A DNA stretch of 64,000 nucleotides from Acetoanaerobium sticklandii (GTDB taxonomy: Bacteria > Bacillota > Clostridia > Peptostreptococcales > Filifactoraceae). The translations under genes and the position numbers were made by a program. The stretch spans positions 2,651,462 through 2,715,461 of the forward strand of contig NC_014614.1 of assembly GCF_000196455.1 (NCBI RefSeq), in the 5' to 3' direction. The notes below the pieces were generated by a model. The model was not told the DNA's origin. It did no database searches and saw only the letters and a program-made list of their open reading frames with translations. Position 1 is the first letter of the stretch, and every line of letters starts with the position of its first letter. This document shows, in pieces, positions 15,772 through 24,431 of the stretch.

Positions 15772-16221
15772 CTATTTTCCCCCTAGTTTTTTTAAGTTGT
15801 TAAAAATTTTAATCTGAGCCTCGCTCATTATACGGATTTCTTCCTCTGAGAGCCCATCATACATCTCGCTGATAAAGTTCATGCCGTATTCTTCATTGTC
15901 TTTTGACCACTGCTCACATTTTGAGGTTCTTAGTATTCTCATTGCTCTTTTGTCAGCTTCATCCTTTAGTATATTTACAAACCCCTTTGCCTCGAGCTTG
16001 TTTACAATTTCCTTTGTGTTCTGATGAGATGTCTCACACATAGCCGCAAGCTGTTTTAATGTAGGTGGCTCCTCAAATGAGCCTAGCATAGTAAGCACTA
16101 GCCACTGCTTTGCTGTTAGATCTTTTTTTGCATTATCCATTACTGTCTGAAGTCTGTTTGCCAGCAGAAATATATTGCCAAATATGAGATATCTTTTGTC
16201 CATCTTCTCGAAATCGTACAT
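15772..16221 (-). CDS. MarR-family transcriptional regulator
   Basis: 149 residues with a central winged helix: PPTLKQLAAMCETSHQNTKEIVNKLEAKGFVNILKDEADKRAMRI, the MarR recognition helix and the D-x-R wing. It leads the flavodoxin and FMN-binding genes and likely represses them and itself. A dyad in its promoter (16246-16277) is a possible binding site. Confidence 0.9.
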   Translation of the reverse strand: MYDFEKMDKRYLIFGNIFLLANRLQTVMDNAKKDLTAKQWLVLTMLGSFEEPPTLKQLAAMCETSHQNTKEIVNKLEAKGFVNILKDEADKRAMRILRTSKCEQWSKDNEEYGMNFISEMYDGLSEEEIRIMSEAQIKIFNNLKKLGGK

Positions 16222-16592
16222 TTCGCTCTCCTTTTTTAAAAATATGTAATATGTTATGTATATATGTAGGATATTACCTTTTTAAAAGTTTGTCAAATAT
16301 TTTTTTGTAAATTTTCCCATATTATTTGCAAAAAATACTTAGTTGCTAGTTAAAAATAAGTTAAAGTTCATTTATTCTTTATTGATACCCAAATATCTAT
16401 ACTCAGTATACATAACCATAGTTTATTTATCCCCTAACCAAAGTTAGGTTTTCTAATTTCAGGTTTTATTGTGTGATTAATGTATTATTTTTGAGGCATT
16501 AATTAAGAAGAGATATCAATATATGATAATATAAGAGTAGAGATGAAATTTTATAATAAAAATTCGGTTTTTAGATTTAAGGAGGAGTTTTC
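16222..16592. promoter_or_regulatory. divergent MarR/PhzF promoter region
   Basis: 371 bp without a gene. It holds GTAATAT (16246-16252) and ATATTAC (16271-16277), a 7-bp inverted repeat just upstream of the MarR gene's ribosome site, a candidate operator. A small hairpin CCTAAC-CAAA-GTTAGG lies near 16434-16449. Toward the PhzF gene a weak TTGAGG (16492-16497) with TATCAA 17 bp on could be a promoter. The rest is very AT-rich with no further structure noticed. Confidence 0.4.
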
Positions 16593-17465
16593 ATGATTAA
16601 GGTATATACATTAAATGCTTTTACTGACGACGTGAGCGGCGGAAATCCTGCTGGCGTTGTACTTGATGCTGATAATCTAACTGAAAAGCAAATGCAAGGT
16701 ATAGCAAAAAAAGTTGGATTTTCAGAGACTGCTTTTGTTATGAGCTCTGATAGTGCTGATTTTAGAGTGAGATTTTTTACGCCCTCTGATGAGGTCGATT
16801 TATGCGGACACGCTACTATAGCTACTTTCAAGCTACTTTTACTAAAAGGAAGAATAACTACTGGTGTATATAAACAGGAAACTCTAGCTGGGATACTTTC
16901 GGTTGAAGCTTTGGCTGACGGAAGTATTTTGATGGAGCAATCTATCCCTGAGTATTATGAAATCATAGAGCCTTCAGAGATTGCTAAAAGCCTAGGACTT
17001 TTAGTATCTGAGCTATCTGAGGACTATCCTGTTCAGGTGGTATCTACAGGTCTAAAAGATATAATGGTTCCAGTTAAATCCCTAGAGGCGCTTAAAAACA
17101 TCGAGCCCGATTTTGAAGCCATAACGGATATCAGCAAAAAGTATGAAAGCACTGGATACCACGTATTTACAACCGAGAGTCTCTCTGGTGCTGATTGTGC
17201 TTGTCGAAATTTTGCTCCACTTTATGATATCGATGAAGAAGCAGCTACTGGAACAGCTAGTGGTGCCTTATCTTCATACCTTTTTAAATACAAGGTTCTA
17301 AAGGATAAAACCTATAACAGACTTGCTTTTGAGCAGGGCTACTATATGAACAGCCCATCTAGGATAATTGCCTCTTTACATGTTACTGACGATGAAATAA
17401 CTGGCGTCTATGTAGGTGGAAACGCTATAGTAACAGGAGAGATTGATATCAAGAGAGGAATTTAG
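16593..17465 (+). CDS. PhzF-family isomerase/epimerase
   Basis: 290 residues, full length. The family's two-domain diaminopimelate-epimerase-like fold is indicated by VYTLNAFTDDVSGGNPAGVV, the catalytic Glu at residue 45 within GFSETAFV, VDLCGHATIATF, and the second-half repeat EEAATGTASGALSSYLF. PhzF proper isomerises a phenazine precursor; most bacterial relatives have unknown substrates, and there are no phenazine genes here. ATG 16593 behind AAGGAGGAG. It starts an operon with two YdcZ-type membrane proteins and a WYL regulator. Confidence 0.9.
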   Translation: MIKVYTLNAFTDDVSGGNPAGVVLDADNLTEKQMQGIAKKVGFSETAFVMSSDSADFRVRFFTPSDEVDLCGHATIATFKLLLLKGRITTGVYKQETLAGILSVEALADGSILMEQSIPEYYEIIEPSEIAKSLGLLVSELSEDYPVQVVSTGLKDIMVPVKSLEALKNIEPDFEAITDISKKYESTGYHVFTTESLSGADCACRNFAPLYDIDEEAATGTASGALSSYLFKYKVLKDKTYNRLAFEQGYYMNSPSRIIASLHVTDDEITGVYVGGNAIVTGEIDIKRGI

Positions 17466-17468
17466 TTT

Positions 17469-17891
17469 ATGAATATAGCTTTGGCTGCGCTTATAGGAGT
17501 AATGCTTTCTTTTATGGTGCTCACAAACGGAACCTTGGCAGGATATCTCGGTAATTATCCAGCTACTGTTGTAAATCATGCTATAGGTCTAAGTATTGTT
17601 CTTATTATTATCTTTTTAAAAAAAATTAAAATTAAAACTTTGCCAAAAGCACCTTTTTATATTTACTTAGGTGGTGCTGTAGGGGTTTTTACTGTGCTGT
17701 TTACAAATATAAGCTTTAATCATCTAGGAATGTCCCGTACTCTAGCGCTTGGACTGCTCGGTCAATCTATAACCTCTATTTTTATAGATCATTTCGGACT
17801 TTTTGGAATGCCACGAGTCAAGTTTAATGCCAAAAAGAGTATTGGACTTAGCTTTGTAGGATTAGGAATATTTTTGATGGATAAATTTTAG
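17469..17891 (+). CDS. YdcZ/DUF606 small membrane transporter, first copy
   Basis: 140 residues and about five hydrophobic helices, starting ALAALIGVMLSFMVLTNGTLAGYLGNYPATVVNHAIG, the DUF606 (YdcZ, DMT superfamily) opening. It follows the PhzF gene by 3 bp and is followed at 8 bp by a second, divergent copy; paired half-size DMT proteins usually form dual-topology or heterodimeric transporters. Substrate unknown. Confidence 0.85.
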   Translation: MNIALAALIGVMLSFMVLTNGTLAGYLGNYPATVVNHAIGLSIVLIIIFLKKIKIKTLPKAPFYIYLGGAVGVFTVLFTNISFNHLGMSRTLALGLLGQSITSIFIDHFGLFGMPRVKFNAKKSIGLSFVGLGIFLMDKF

Positions 17892-17899
17892 GAGGAATA

Positions 17900-18346
17900 A
17901 TGGATTTTTTATATATATTATCGGGTATGCTAGCTGGAACCACTGTAGTTACTTCTAGAAGCATCAATGCCAACCTAGCTAGAAAGATAGGTCTAAACTC
18001 CAGCACTTTTTTTAACTTCATAGTCGGCCTTACTGTATCATTTTTAGTTCTCATGGTGCTAGGAGATGGCATGATTTCCTATTCAAAGGTGGATTTTTCT
18101 TCAATCCCATCCTGGGCATATATAGGCTCTGTCCTAGGTGTAGGAGTAGTTTTTTTATCAAATTACATGGCTGTTCGTATCTCAGCTTTTTATTTGACTC
18201 TGCTCATTTTTATAGGTCAGCTTTTTAGTGGAGTCATACTAGATTATTTCGTTTTGAATTCCTTATCTACAGGCAAGCTACTAGGTGGTTTTTTGGTGCT
18301 TGGTGGACTTAGCTACAATCTTCTTTTAGATAAGAGGGGGATGTAG
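17900..18346 (+). CDS. YdcZ/DUF606 small membrane transporter, second copy
   Basis: 148 residues, five membrane segments, with the same family layout as the preceding gene (GMLAGTTVVTSRSINANLARKIGLNSSTFFNFIVG). ATG 17900 behind TAGGAGG. Probably forms a heterodimeric transporter with its neighbour; the PhzF enzyme upstream may act on the transported compound, which is inference. Confidence 0.85.
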   Translation: MDFLYILSGMLAGTTVVTSRSINANLARKIGLNSSTFFNFIVGLTVSFLVLMVLGDGMISYSKVDFSSIPSWAYIGSVLGVGVVFLSNYMAVRISAFYLTLLIFIGQLFSGVILDYFVLNSLSTGKLLGGFLVLGGLSYNLLLDKRGM

Positions 18347-18347
18347 A

Positions 18348-19319
18348 GTGAGACTTCATAGGCTATTAGGTATCCTTACTCTGCTTGATTCTAGAAAAAC
18401 CATAACTGCATCAAAGCTCGCTAAGATATTAGAGACCTCTGAGCGTACTATTTACAGAGATATTGATATACTATGCGAATCAGGTATTCCCATAACTTCT
18501 TCAAGTGGACCTAGTGGTGGTTTTTCACTTATGGATGATTATGATCTGTCACTTAATACTATGAAAGGCAGTGATGCTCTTTACCTCATGCTTTCAGGCA
18601 TGGGAGTTCATCCTCAAAAAAATACTCAAATGTATCAATCTGTCCAAAACGCTTTTTTGAAATTAGAAAGTACTGTGTCAGATGAGCATAAGGAAGAAAT
18701 AATAAGGGCTAAGGAAAAATTTCTCGTAGATTTCAAGCCGTGGTGGGGCGAGGATGTCTGCGAGGACAACATAGATATAATAAAGCAAGCAGTACTAGAG
18801 CTCAGAAAGCTCAATGTAAAATACGAAAAGTACAATGAAGAAAGCTCCCAAAGAATTCTGTCTCCATATGGAGTAGTAGTAAAAAATTCTCAGTGGTATC
18901 TAGTTGCAAAATGCCATCTTAAAAACGAAGTGAGGATATTCAAGTGCAGTAGATTGAAAGAAATTGAGCTTTTGGATGAAACCTTTGAGATTCCAAAGAG
19001 CTTTGATTTAGAAAGATTTTGGCAGCAGAGCAAGACTATGTTTGTCAAAAAAACTGCTGTAACTGTTTCTGCACCTTCCTACAGTGTAAAGCTAGAGCTA
19101 GATGCAAATGACTCAGAAAGTCTGAAGGGCTTTATTGTAATCTCCTCATCTGCTTCAAAAGGAAGGCTCACCTACGAGCTAGATATGATTTCTTTCTCTA
19201 CTGCTTGCAATATACTATTTCCTCTTAGTGACCGTATCAAAGTAATAGCACCAGCTGAGCTTAAATCCTGGATAGAGGATAAAGCAAAAAATATTTTGAA
19301 GCTAAATAGCAGTTTATAA
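18348..19319 (+). CDS. HTH-WYL domain transcriptional regulator
   Basis: 323 residues from GTG 18348 behind GAGGGGG, one base after the previous stop. N-terminal winged helix (KTITASKLAKILETSERTIYRDIDIL), a helical middle, then a WYL domain (RILSPYGVVVKNSQWYLVAKCHLKNEVRIFKCSRLKEIELL) and a WCX C-terminal domain. WYL regulators bind ligands or nucleic acids through the middle domain. It likely controls the PhzF-YdcZ operon in which it is the last gene. Confidence 0.9.
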   Translation: MRLHRLLGILTLLDSRKTITASKLAKILETSERTIYRDIDILCESGIPITSSSGPSGGFSLMDDYDLSLNTMKGSDALYLMLSGMGVHPQKNTQMYQSVQNAFLKLESTVSDEHKEEIIRAKEKFLVDFKPWWGEDVCEDNIDIIKQAVLELRKLNVKYEKYNEESSQRILSPYGVVVKNSQWYLVAKCHLKNEVRIFKCSRLKEIELLDETFEIPKSFDLERFWQQSKTMFVKKTAVTVSAPSYSVKLELDANDSESLKGFIVISSSASKGRLTYELDMISFSTACNILFPLSDRIKVIAPAELKSWIEDKAKNILKLNSSL

Positions 19320-19393
19320 TTCATGACATACAGCTGTCAGTAATACCTTGGTATAATGAATGTATCCTAAAAAATGGAAGGGAGATAGTTTAT

Positions 19394-19843
19394 ATGCAAG
19401 GAAAAATAGTTAGTGTTGATGGATTCAAGGCAGTTGGAATGACTTATTTTGGAGACAATAACAATGGTGAGATTCCTAAAATGTGGCAGATTTTCAATCA
19501 GAAGTTTATGGAGATTTCAAACATAAGCAAGCCTGTGCTTTTCTATGGAATCTGTGATTCTGATATGGATGAGCAGGGCCGATTTGATTATGCTGCTGCA
19601 GTAGGTGTGGATTCATTTGAAAACGTTCCAGAAACCATGGTTACTAAGACAATCCCTGCTGGAAACTACCTAGTTTATACCTATGAAGGAGATATTAAAA
19701 ATATAGGAGAATTTTATGGCAAGATTTTTGATACCTATCTTCCTCAGTCCGGACATGAGATGGATATGAGACCTCAGCTAGAGGTATATGATGACAGATA
19801 TATGAAGACAGGTGCTTTTGATATTTATATCCCAGTCAAATAG
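19394..19843 (+). CDS. GyrI-like/effector-binding domain protein
   Basis: 149 residues built like the AraC effector-binding (GyrI/SbmC) domain: IVSVDGFKAVGMTYFG, a middle VLFYGICDSDMDEQGRFDYAAAVGV, the conserved TIPAGNYLVYTYEG and FDIYIPVK at the end. No DNA-binding domain. Such stand-alone proteins bind or degrade small toxic molecules. It has a promoter of its own, with TATAAT near 19352, and follows the WYL gene by 74 bp. Confidence 0.85.
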   Translation: MQGKIVSVDGFKAVGMTYFGDNNNGEIPKMWQIFNQKFMEISNISKPVLFYGICDSDMDEQGRFDYAAAVGVDSFENVPETMVTKTIPAGNYLVYTYEGDIKNIGEFYGKIFDTYLPQSGHEMDMRPQLEVYDDRYMKTGAFDIYIPVK

Positions 19844-19918
19844 GCATCTATCCTGTTAAAGAAATACAGTTTCTCATATATGTCTAGAACCTTGCTACAT
19901 TCAAAATCATAATGAAAT

Positions 19919-19969
19919 TTAAAATTAAGCCTCTTGATTCTGTTTTAAGGAATTAAGAGGCTTAATTAT
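19919..19969. terminator. long bidirectional terminator
   Basis: AATTAAGCCTCTTGATTC (19923-19940) pairs with GAATTAAGAGGCTTAATT (from 19950) with one bulged base, flanked by A- and T-rich sequence. It separates the GyrI-like gene from the convergent 20051-20659 gene. Confidence 0.7.
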
Positions 19970-20050
19970 TGTAAATGAATCAAAATATATCTGACTTATA
20001 ATCAATCTATTCATTAACTTATGGTTTTTTAATGGCTAATTTTATTTTTT

Positions 20051-20659
20051 TCAGTTTACTGTTATGGTTTCAACTAGTAGAATTTCGCAGGCTCCATCTC
20101 CAGTATCTGTTCTCGATAGGCTAGTAGACCACGGCCCATCTTCAAAAATTACATTCACAAGATAACCTGAAATTAAAACTACACTGTTTTCTTTTACAGT
20201 CTTAAGCTTTTTTAAAACTTCAGCATTTGCAGGGATAATATGGGTATTAGAGGAATGCTGACCTACATGAGATACTGTAACTGGAGCATCAGGATTTAGA
20301 TTATAGTAGTACCATCTTCCTGATTGTCTGTACTTTACAGCTTCTATTAGCTTAGGCTGATTTAAGTCTCCCCATGCTAGAATTAAATCCATAGGTGATA
20401 TCCTTGATGGATAGTCAGAGCTATAATTTTTTCTTCCTCTGACTCCAGCGTGTACCTCGTAGCTAGCTACTAGCTCCACTTTTATATTCCCAGCTTTAGT
20501 TTCAAGCTCTAAATATTGTTTTGAGCTTAGATTTTTTTGGATAGGATTAGGCAGATAATCAGGTCCCTTATAGTCTTTTGATAGTAGTTGACTAAAAAAA
20601 AGAGCTGATATAGCAATTATAAGTATGACAATAAGCTTTTCTCTATTATTTAATTTCAT
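20051..20659 (-). CDS. membrane-anchored protein of unknown function
   Basis: 202 residues: an N-terminal membrane anchor (KLIVILIIAISALFFSQLL) and an extracytoplasmic domain. The C-terminal stretch with VGQHSSNTHIIPANAEVLKKLKTV, LISGYLVNVIFEDGPWSTSLSRTDTGDGACEILLVE looks conserved and enzyme-like or binding-domain-like (strong His-Ser-Ser-Asn-Thr-His and Thr-Gly-Asp-Gly-Ala-Cys), recalling an uncharacterised family, but no function is recognised. Single gene with its own promoter region; convergent with the GyrI-like gene. Confidence 0.7.
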   Translation of the reverse strand: MKLNNREKLIVILIIAISALFFSQLLSKDYKGPDYLPNPIQKNLSSKQYLELETKAGNIKVELVASYEVHAGVRGRKNYSSDYPSRISPMDLILAWGDLNQPKLIEAVKYRQSGRWYYYNLNPDAPVTVSHVGQHSSNTHIIPANAEVLKKLKTVKENSVVLISGYLVNVIFEDGPWSTSLSRTDTGDGACEILLVETITVN

Positions 20660-20830
20660 ATCCAGCTCCTATATAGTATATTTTGAACTAATTTTTCTTA
20701 ATTATATCATTATACTATTATTCCTTTTAGCTTGATCCAATTATGCTAATAATTTTGAATTATCAGGATTTTTCTAGGATTAATTGATATAATTTATATA
20801 TATAACAAAAATTTAAAAAGGAGGATTACT

Positions 20831-21721
20831 ATGCACCTGAATAATCTAAGTACTGAAGAATTAAAGAAGAGGCGGCTTTACTCCAATTTAGCTCTGTTTC
20901 TCGTTGCTTTTTTATGGGGTACTACCTTTGCAGTCTCAAAGTATGCCTTTGCTTACTTTACACCCGTATATATGATAGCCTTTCGCTTTACTATAGGGGT
21001 ACTTGCAATGTGTATTTTTTTCTGGAAGAAGATTTCAAAGATAACGCTTAAGGATTTAAAGGGCGGTATTATAGTCGGAATTATATTTTTTATAGCCTTT
21101 GTAACTCAGCTAATTGCACTTCAATATACTGAAGCTGGAAAGCAAGCTTTTCTTGCCGCCACCTATGTAGTAATGGCTCCATTTTTATACTGGATAATTT
21201 ATCATAAAAAGCCTGATTTTAGAACCCTTGCTGGTGCTTTTATTTGTTTTTTAGGTATAGGACTGCTCACTCTAAATGCTAGCCTGAGTATCAGCTTTGG
21301 AGATGGACTTACACTTTTTAGCTCCTTATTCTATGCACTTCATATCATGTTTAATGGCTATTTTGTAGAAAAGCAAGATCCTGTAATTTTATCTACTGTT
21401 CAATTTGCAGTGGTTGCCATTATATCATGGATATTTGCATTCTTTTTTGAGCCTTTTCCTACAGCCATAGGCTTTGAAGGGATAGCCTCAGTACTTTATC
21501 TAGGAATTTTTTGTACTGGACTTGCATATTTTCTCCAAACAGCAGCACAGCGCTATACTCTTGCTACACATGCAGCAATTATACTGAGCCTAGAGTCTGT
21601 ATTTGGAATCCTACTTGCCGTTGTGATGCTAGGAGAAATATTTACTCTTCGTATGCTTATGGGATGCATAGCTATATTTGGAGCAATACTGATAACTGAG
21701 CTTAGACCTAGCTCCGATTAA
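20831..21721 (+). CDS. EamA/DMT-family permease
   Basis: 296 residues with two EamA halves of five membrane segments each: LALFLVAFLWGTTFAVSKYAF and later LTLFSSLFYALHIMFNGYFVE. Ten-helix DMT exporters move amino acids or metabolites; the substrate cannot be told. ATG 20831 behind AAAGGAGG. Monocistronic, convergent with the ParB-like gene. Confidence 0.9.
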   Translation: MHLNNLSTEELKKRRLYSNLALFLVAFLWGTTFAVSKYAFAYFTPVYMIAFRFTIGVLAMCIFFWKKISKITLKDLKGGIIVGIIFFIAFVTQLIALQYTEAGKQAFLAATYVVMAPFLYWIIYHKKPDFRTLAGAFICFLGIGLLTLNASLSISFGDGLTLFSSLFYALHIMFNGYFVEKQDPVILSTVQFAVVAIISWIFAFFFEPFPTAIGFEGIASVLYLGIFCTGLAYFLQTAAQRYTLATHAAIILSLESVFGILLAVVMLGEIFTLRMLMGCIAIFGAILITELRPSSD

Positions 21722-21784
21722 ACAAAAAATGAGCCGACCTCCTCTAAGTTAGATTTTTCGGTCTAGCTTTTGGGGGTCGGCTCA
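21722..21784 (-). terminator. palindromic terminator after the ParB-like gene
   Basis: TGAGCCGACC (21730-21739) and GGTCGGCTCA (21775-21784) form a GC-rich 10-bp stem; inside is a second stem (AAGTTAGA with TCTAGCTT). On the minus strand it is followed by TTTTTTG, fitting a terminator for the parAB operon; on the plus strand the T-tract is weak. A centromere-like ParB site is an alternative reading. Confidence 0.65.
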
Positions 21785-21813
21785 GATTTTAGACTAGCTA
21801 CGGTTTTATTCTT

Positions 21814-22749
21814 TTAATTTAGTTCTTTAAGCCACTGATTTACTTTTTCTAATAGCTCAGCTTTTTTATTTGCTGGTACTTTTATGTTTACATTTACATA
21901 TTCATCTTCGGCGTTTAAAAGCTTTTCTATTTGAGTTTTAGTCATTTTAGCTTCAATGTTTTTTATATCTGGGCTTGAAAGCTGTTTTGAAGTAAAGTTT
22001 TCATAGAGCCATTTTTGCTTGTCCTTAGAAAGTCTTGATATAGCTACTGCTGACTTGATTGTTATATGGTTTTCTCTAAGTAGACTCTCCATTTCCTCTA
22101 TTAGCTGATTTAGGCTAAGGTAGTTTTGTACCATTCTTCCACTTATTCCATAGGATTCAGCTATTATGTCCCTAGTCTTTACTCCATCACCTAGGTGTTT
22201 TTTTCTGCCTAGTCTTATGTACTTTTCTGAGATTGATTTTGCTTTTTCTACAGTAGAAAGCTGTCTTTGTATCCAGTTGGTATCTATAATTATTTCTCTA
22301 GCTTCATCCTCATTTATCTCATTCATTTTTATGAGGTTGCATTTTACAGCTTTGTATTTTGAGTCTTTAGTCTCTTCGTAGAGCATTTCTACAGCTTTTT
22401 TTCTATTATGCCCTGACAGTATCATATAGCTATCCTTTTGCTCCCAAACTACAAGAGGATGCATCAGACCTTTATCCTTAATAGATTCTACTAGCTCTAG
22501 CATTTTATCATCTGGAAGTGGCTGATAGAAATTCCACTGCTCTGGTGCAGAGCTAAGCTTAGAAATATCTATTTCGACTACGCTAGAATCCTGTAACTCT
22601 TCACTTAGCTTTTCATCTTTTGGTGCAAATCTAGATACTACAGTTTCCATTATCTCATCTTTTACCTCAGATATGTTCTCAGATACTCTGCTTGCAGCTA
22701 TTTCCAGTGATTTAAATCTATCCTTTTTTATAAAATCCTTTTTATTCGA
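21814..22749 (-). CDS. ParB-like DNA-binding protein of plasmid/element type
   Basis: A start at TTG 22749 is preferred: AAGGAGG stands nine bases before it, and it overlaps the ParA stop; the longer frame to 22782 has no ribosome site. About 311 residues. A ParB/sulfiredoxin-type CTP-binding domain is seen in LVESIKDKGLMHPLVVWEQKDSYMILSGHNRKKAV, then a helix-turn-helix (TRDIIAESYGISGRMVQNYLSLNQLI). The family resembles ParBs of plasmids and integrative elements more than chromosomal Spo0J. It forms a two-gene operon with ParA. Confidence 0.85.
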   Translation of the reverse strand, partial: SNKKDFIKKDRFKSLEIAASRVSENISEVKDEIMETVVSRFAPKDEKLSEELQDSSVVEIDISKLSSAPEQWNFYQPLPDDKMLELVESIKDKGLMHPLVVWEQKDSYMILSGHNRKKAVEMLYEETKDSKYKAVKCNLIKMNEINEDEAREIIIDTNWIQRQLSTVEKAKSISEKYIRLGRKKHLGDGVKTRDIIAESYGISGRMVQNYLSLNQLIEEMESLLRENHITIKSAVAISRLSKDKQKWLYENFTSKQLSSPDIKNIEAKMTKTQIEKLLNAEDEYVNVNIKVPANKKAELLEKVNQWLKELN

Positions 22750-23509
22750 CAAGTGATATGACCTCCTTAGCCAAGTCTTCATATGCTATGGCTGCTCTTG
22801 AGCCTGAGGTAAATACGCTCAGTGGTTCACCTGCAAACTGGCTCTTTTTGATGTTTATGTCAATTGGAATATAGCTGTTTAGCACTTTATCCTTAAATAA
22901 ATCCCTGAGGATTTCACGAGTGACATCATTTGTACTCTCTCTAAGGTCGACCTTTGTTTCTATTATCCCTAGAAACTGAAGGTTAGTATTTATTAATCTT
23001 GCTTCTTCAAAGAAATTTGTAAGCGGCTCGAGTCCTTCTATTCCAAATGCAGATAGCTCTACAGGAACTAAGACGTAATCGCTTGCAACTAAAATATTGT
23101 AATTAAGTAGCCCCAAGAAAGGACAGGTATCTATTATTATGTAATCGTAGCTATTTTCGCTTTTAACAGGTCTTAGTATTCTTTCAAATACAGTTTCTCT
23201 AAGTTTTTTTGTAAACAGCTCCATATCAATAGCTGAGAGCATATGGTCTGAAATAATAAAATCTATGTTTGGATACTTAGTGTTTATTATGTAGTGCTGT
23301 AGTGAATTTTCCTTGATAAGTGCATCGTAAAGACTTTTTTCAGAGTTTTTCGAAAGGTCATATGAACGTGTTAGGTTTATTTGCATATCTGCGTCTATAA
23401 GAAGTACCTTTTTGCCTTGCTGCATGAGTGAATATGCTAAATTTCCAGCAACAGTGGTCTTGCCTGATCCACCTTTGTTGTTGGAAACTGCTATAACTTT
23501 GGTCTTCAT
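22742..23509 (-). CDS. ParA-family ATPase
   Basis: The start is ATG 23509 (MKTKVIAVSN), behind AGGATGG; the frame four codons longer begins within that site. 255 residues. Deviant Walker A at the front (VSNNKGGSGKTTVAGNLAYSL), then LLIDADMQINLTRSYD and DYIIIDTCPFLGLLNYNIL. It should drive positioning or partition of DNA bound by the adjacent ParB. It is not next to the oriC-proximal parB (54.4 kb), so it may come from an integrated plasmid-like element. Confidence 0.9.
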   Translation of the reverse strand: MKTKVIAVSNNKGGSGKTTVAGNLAYSLMQQGKKVLLIDADMQINLTRSYDLSKNSEKSLYDALIKENSLQHYIINTKYPNIDFIISDHMLSAIDMELFTKKLRETVFERILRPVKSENSYDYIIIDTCPFLGLLNYNILVASDYVLVPVELSAFGIEGLEPLTNFFEEARLINTNLQFLGIIETKVDLRESTNDVTREILRDLFKDKVLNSYIPIDINIKKSQFAGEPLSVFTSGSRAAIAYEDLAKEVISLVE

Positions 23510-23579
23510 GTAAGCAACCATCCTTTCATCTATAAATCCCCTATCCTTCTTATATTATAGTTTATATTTCTCATGGTTA

Positions 23580-23612
23580 CAAACAAAAAGGAGCTCTCAT
23601 AAGTAGCCCCTT
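23580..23612 (-). terminator. Rho-independent terminator of the ABC exporter operon
   Basis: Minus-strand stem AAGGGGCT/AGCTCCTT with a nine-base loop followed by TTTTTG, about 30 bp after the stop of the ABC ATPase gene. Confidence 0.7.
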
Positions 23613-23639
23613 GTATAAATTGCTATTAAAATATGATAT

Positions 23640-24431
23640 TTAGATATTGTGTGGTTTTGCTATGCCATTTTTTCCTTCATTTTGCTGATAGTAAAGGCAA
23701 TTATGCGGAGCTAGGCAGTGCCACAGCTCTTCTCCTTTTGAAGCAGTGAGATAGTCTTGATTGATTTTCCCATCTACCATTTCTATAACTCTATCTGATT
23801 TTGCCGCTAGATGCCTATCATGGGTTACTATAATAAAGGTGGTTTTGAACTCCTTATTGATATTTCTAAGAAGCTCATAAACCTGTTCCGTTGACTCGCT
23901 ATCTAGGTTTCCTGTAGGCTCATCAGCAAGTATCAAAGTAGGGTCGTTTATTAGAGCTCTGGCTATAGCTACCCTTTGCTGCTGACCTCCAGATAAATCT
24001 GTAGCTTTGTTGTTTATTCTATCTTTTAGTCCCACTATTTCAAGTAGTTCTATTGCTCTTTGTTGTTTACGCTTTGTAGGAGTTTTATGTTTTATCCAAG
24101 AGGGTATTATTACATTTTCTAGAGCAGTAAATTCTGGCAGAAGGTGGTGAAACTGAAATATGAAGCCTAGGTTTAGATTTCTAAAGCTAGCTAGCTCATC
24201 TGATTTCATTTTAGTTATATCTTTGTTTTGAAAATATATATTGCCAGAGGTGGCATTATCAAGCGCTCCTATTATATTTAGCAAAGTGGTCTTGCCTGAG
24301 CCCGATGGCCCTATTATACTCATAAACTCACTTTTATTTATATCTAGGCTCACTTCATGAAGCACCTTTGTCTGAATTTTAGTTCCATATATTTTGACCA
24401 AATCTTTTATCTCAAGTAATTTATCATCCAT
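23640..24431 (-). CDS. MacB/LolD-type ABC transporter ATP-binding protein
   Basis: 263 residues with Walker A GPSGSGKTT, Q-loop FQFHHLLPEF, signature LSGGQQQRVAIARAL, Walker B LILADEPTGNLD and the H-loop VTHDRH. The DEPTGNLD form marks the MacB/LolD/FtsE branch that works with FtsX-fold permeases, here encoded just upstream with an 8-bp overlap. An extra 30-residue tail with two cysteines (LWHCLAPHNC) is unusual and might bind metal. Confidence 0.95.
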   Translation of the reverse strand: MDDKLLEIKDLVKIYGTKIQTKVLHEVSLDINKSEFMSIIGPSGSGKTTLLNIIGALDNATSGNIYFQNKDITKMKSDELASFRNLNLGFIFQFHHLLPEFTALENVIIPSWIKHKTPTKRKQQRAIELLEIVGLKDRINNKATDLSGGQQQRVAIARALINDPTLILADEPTGNLDSESTEQVYELLRNINKEFKTTFIIVTHDRHLAAKSDRVIEMVDGKINQDYLTASKGEELWHCLAPHNCLYYQQNEGKNGIAKPHNI

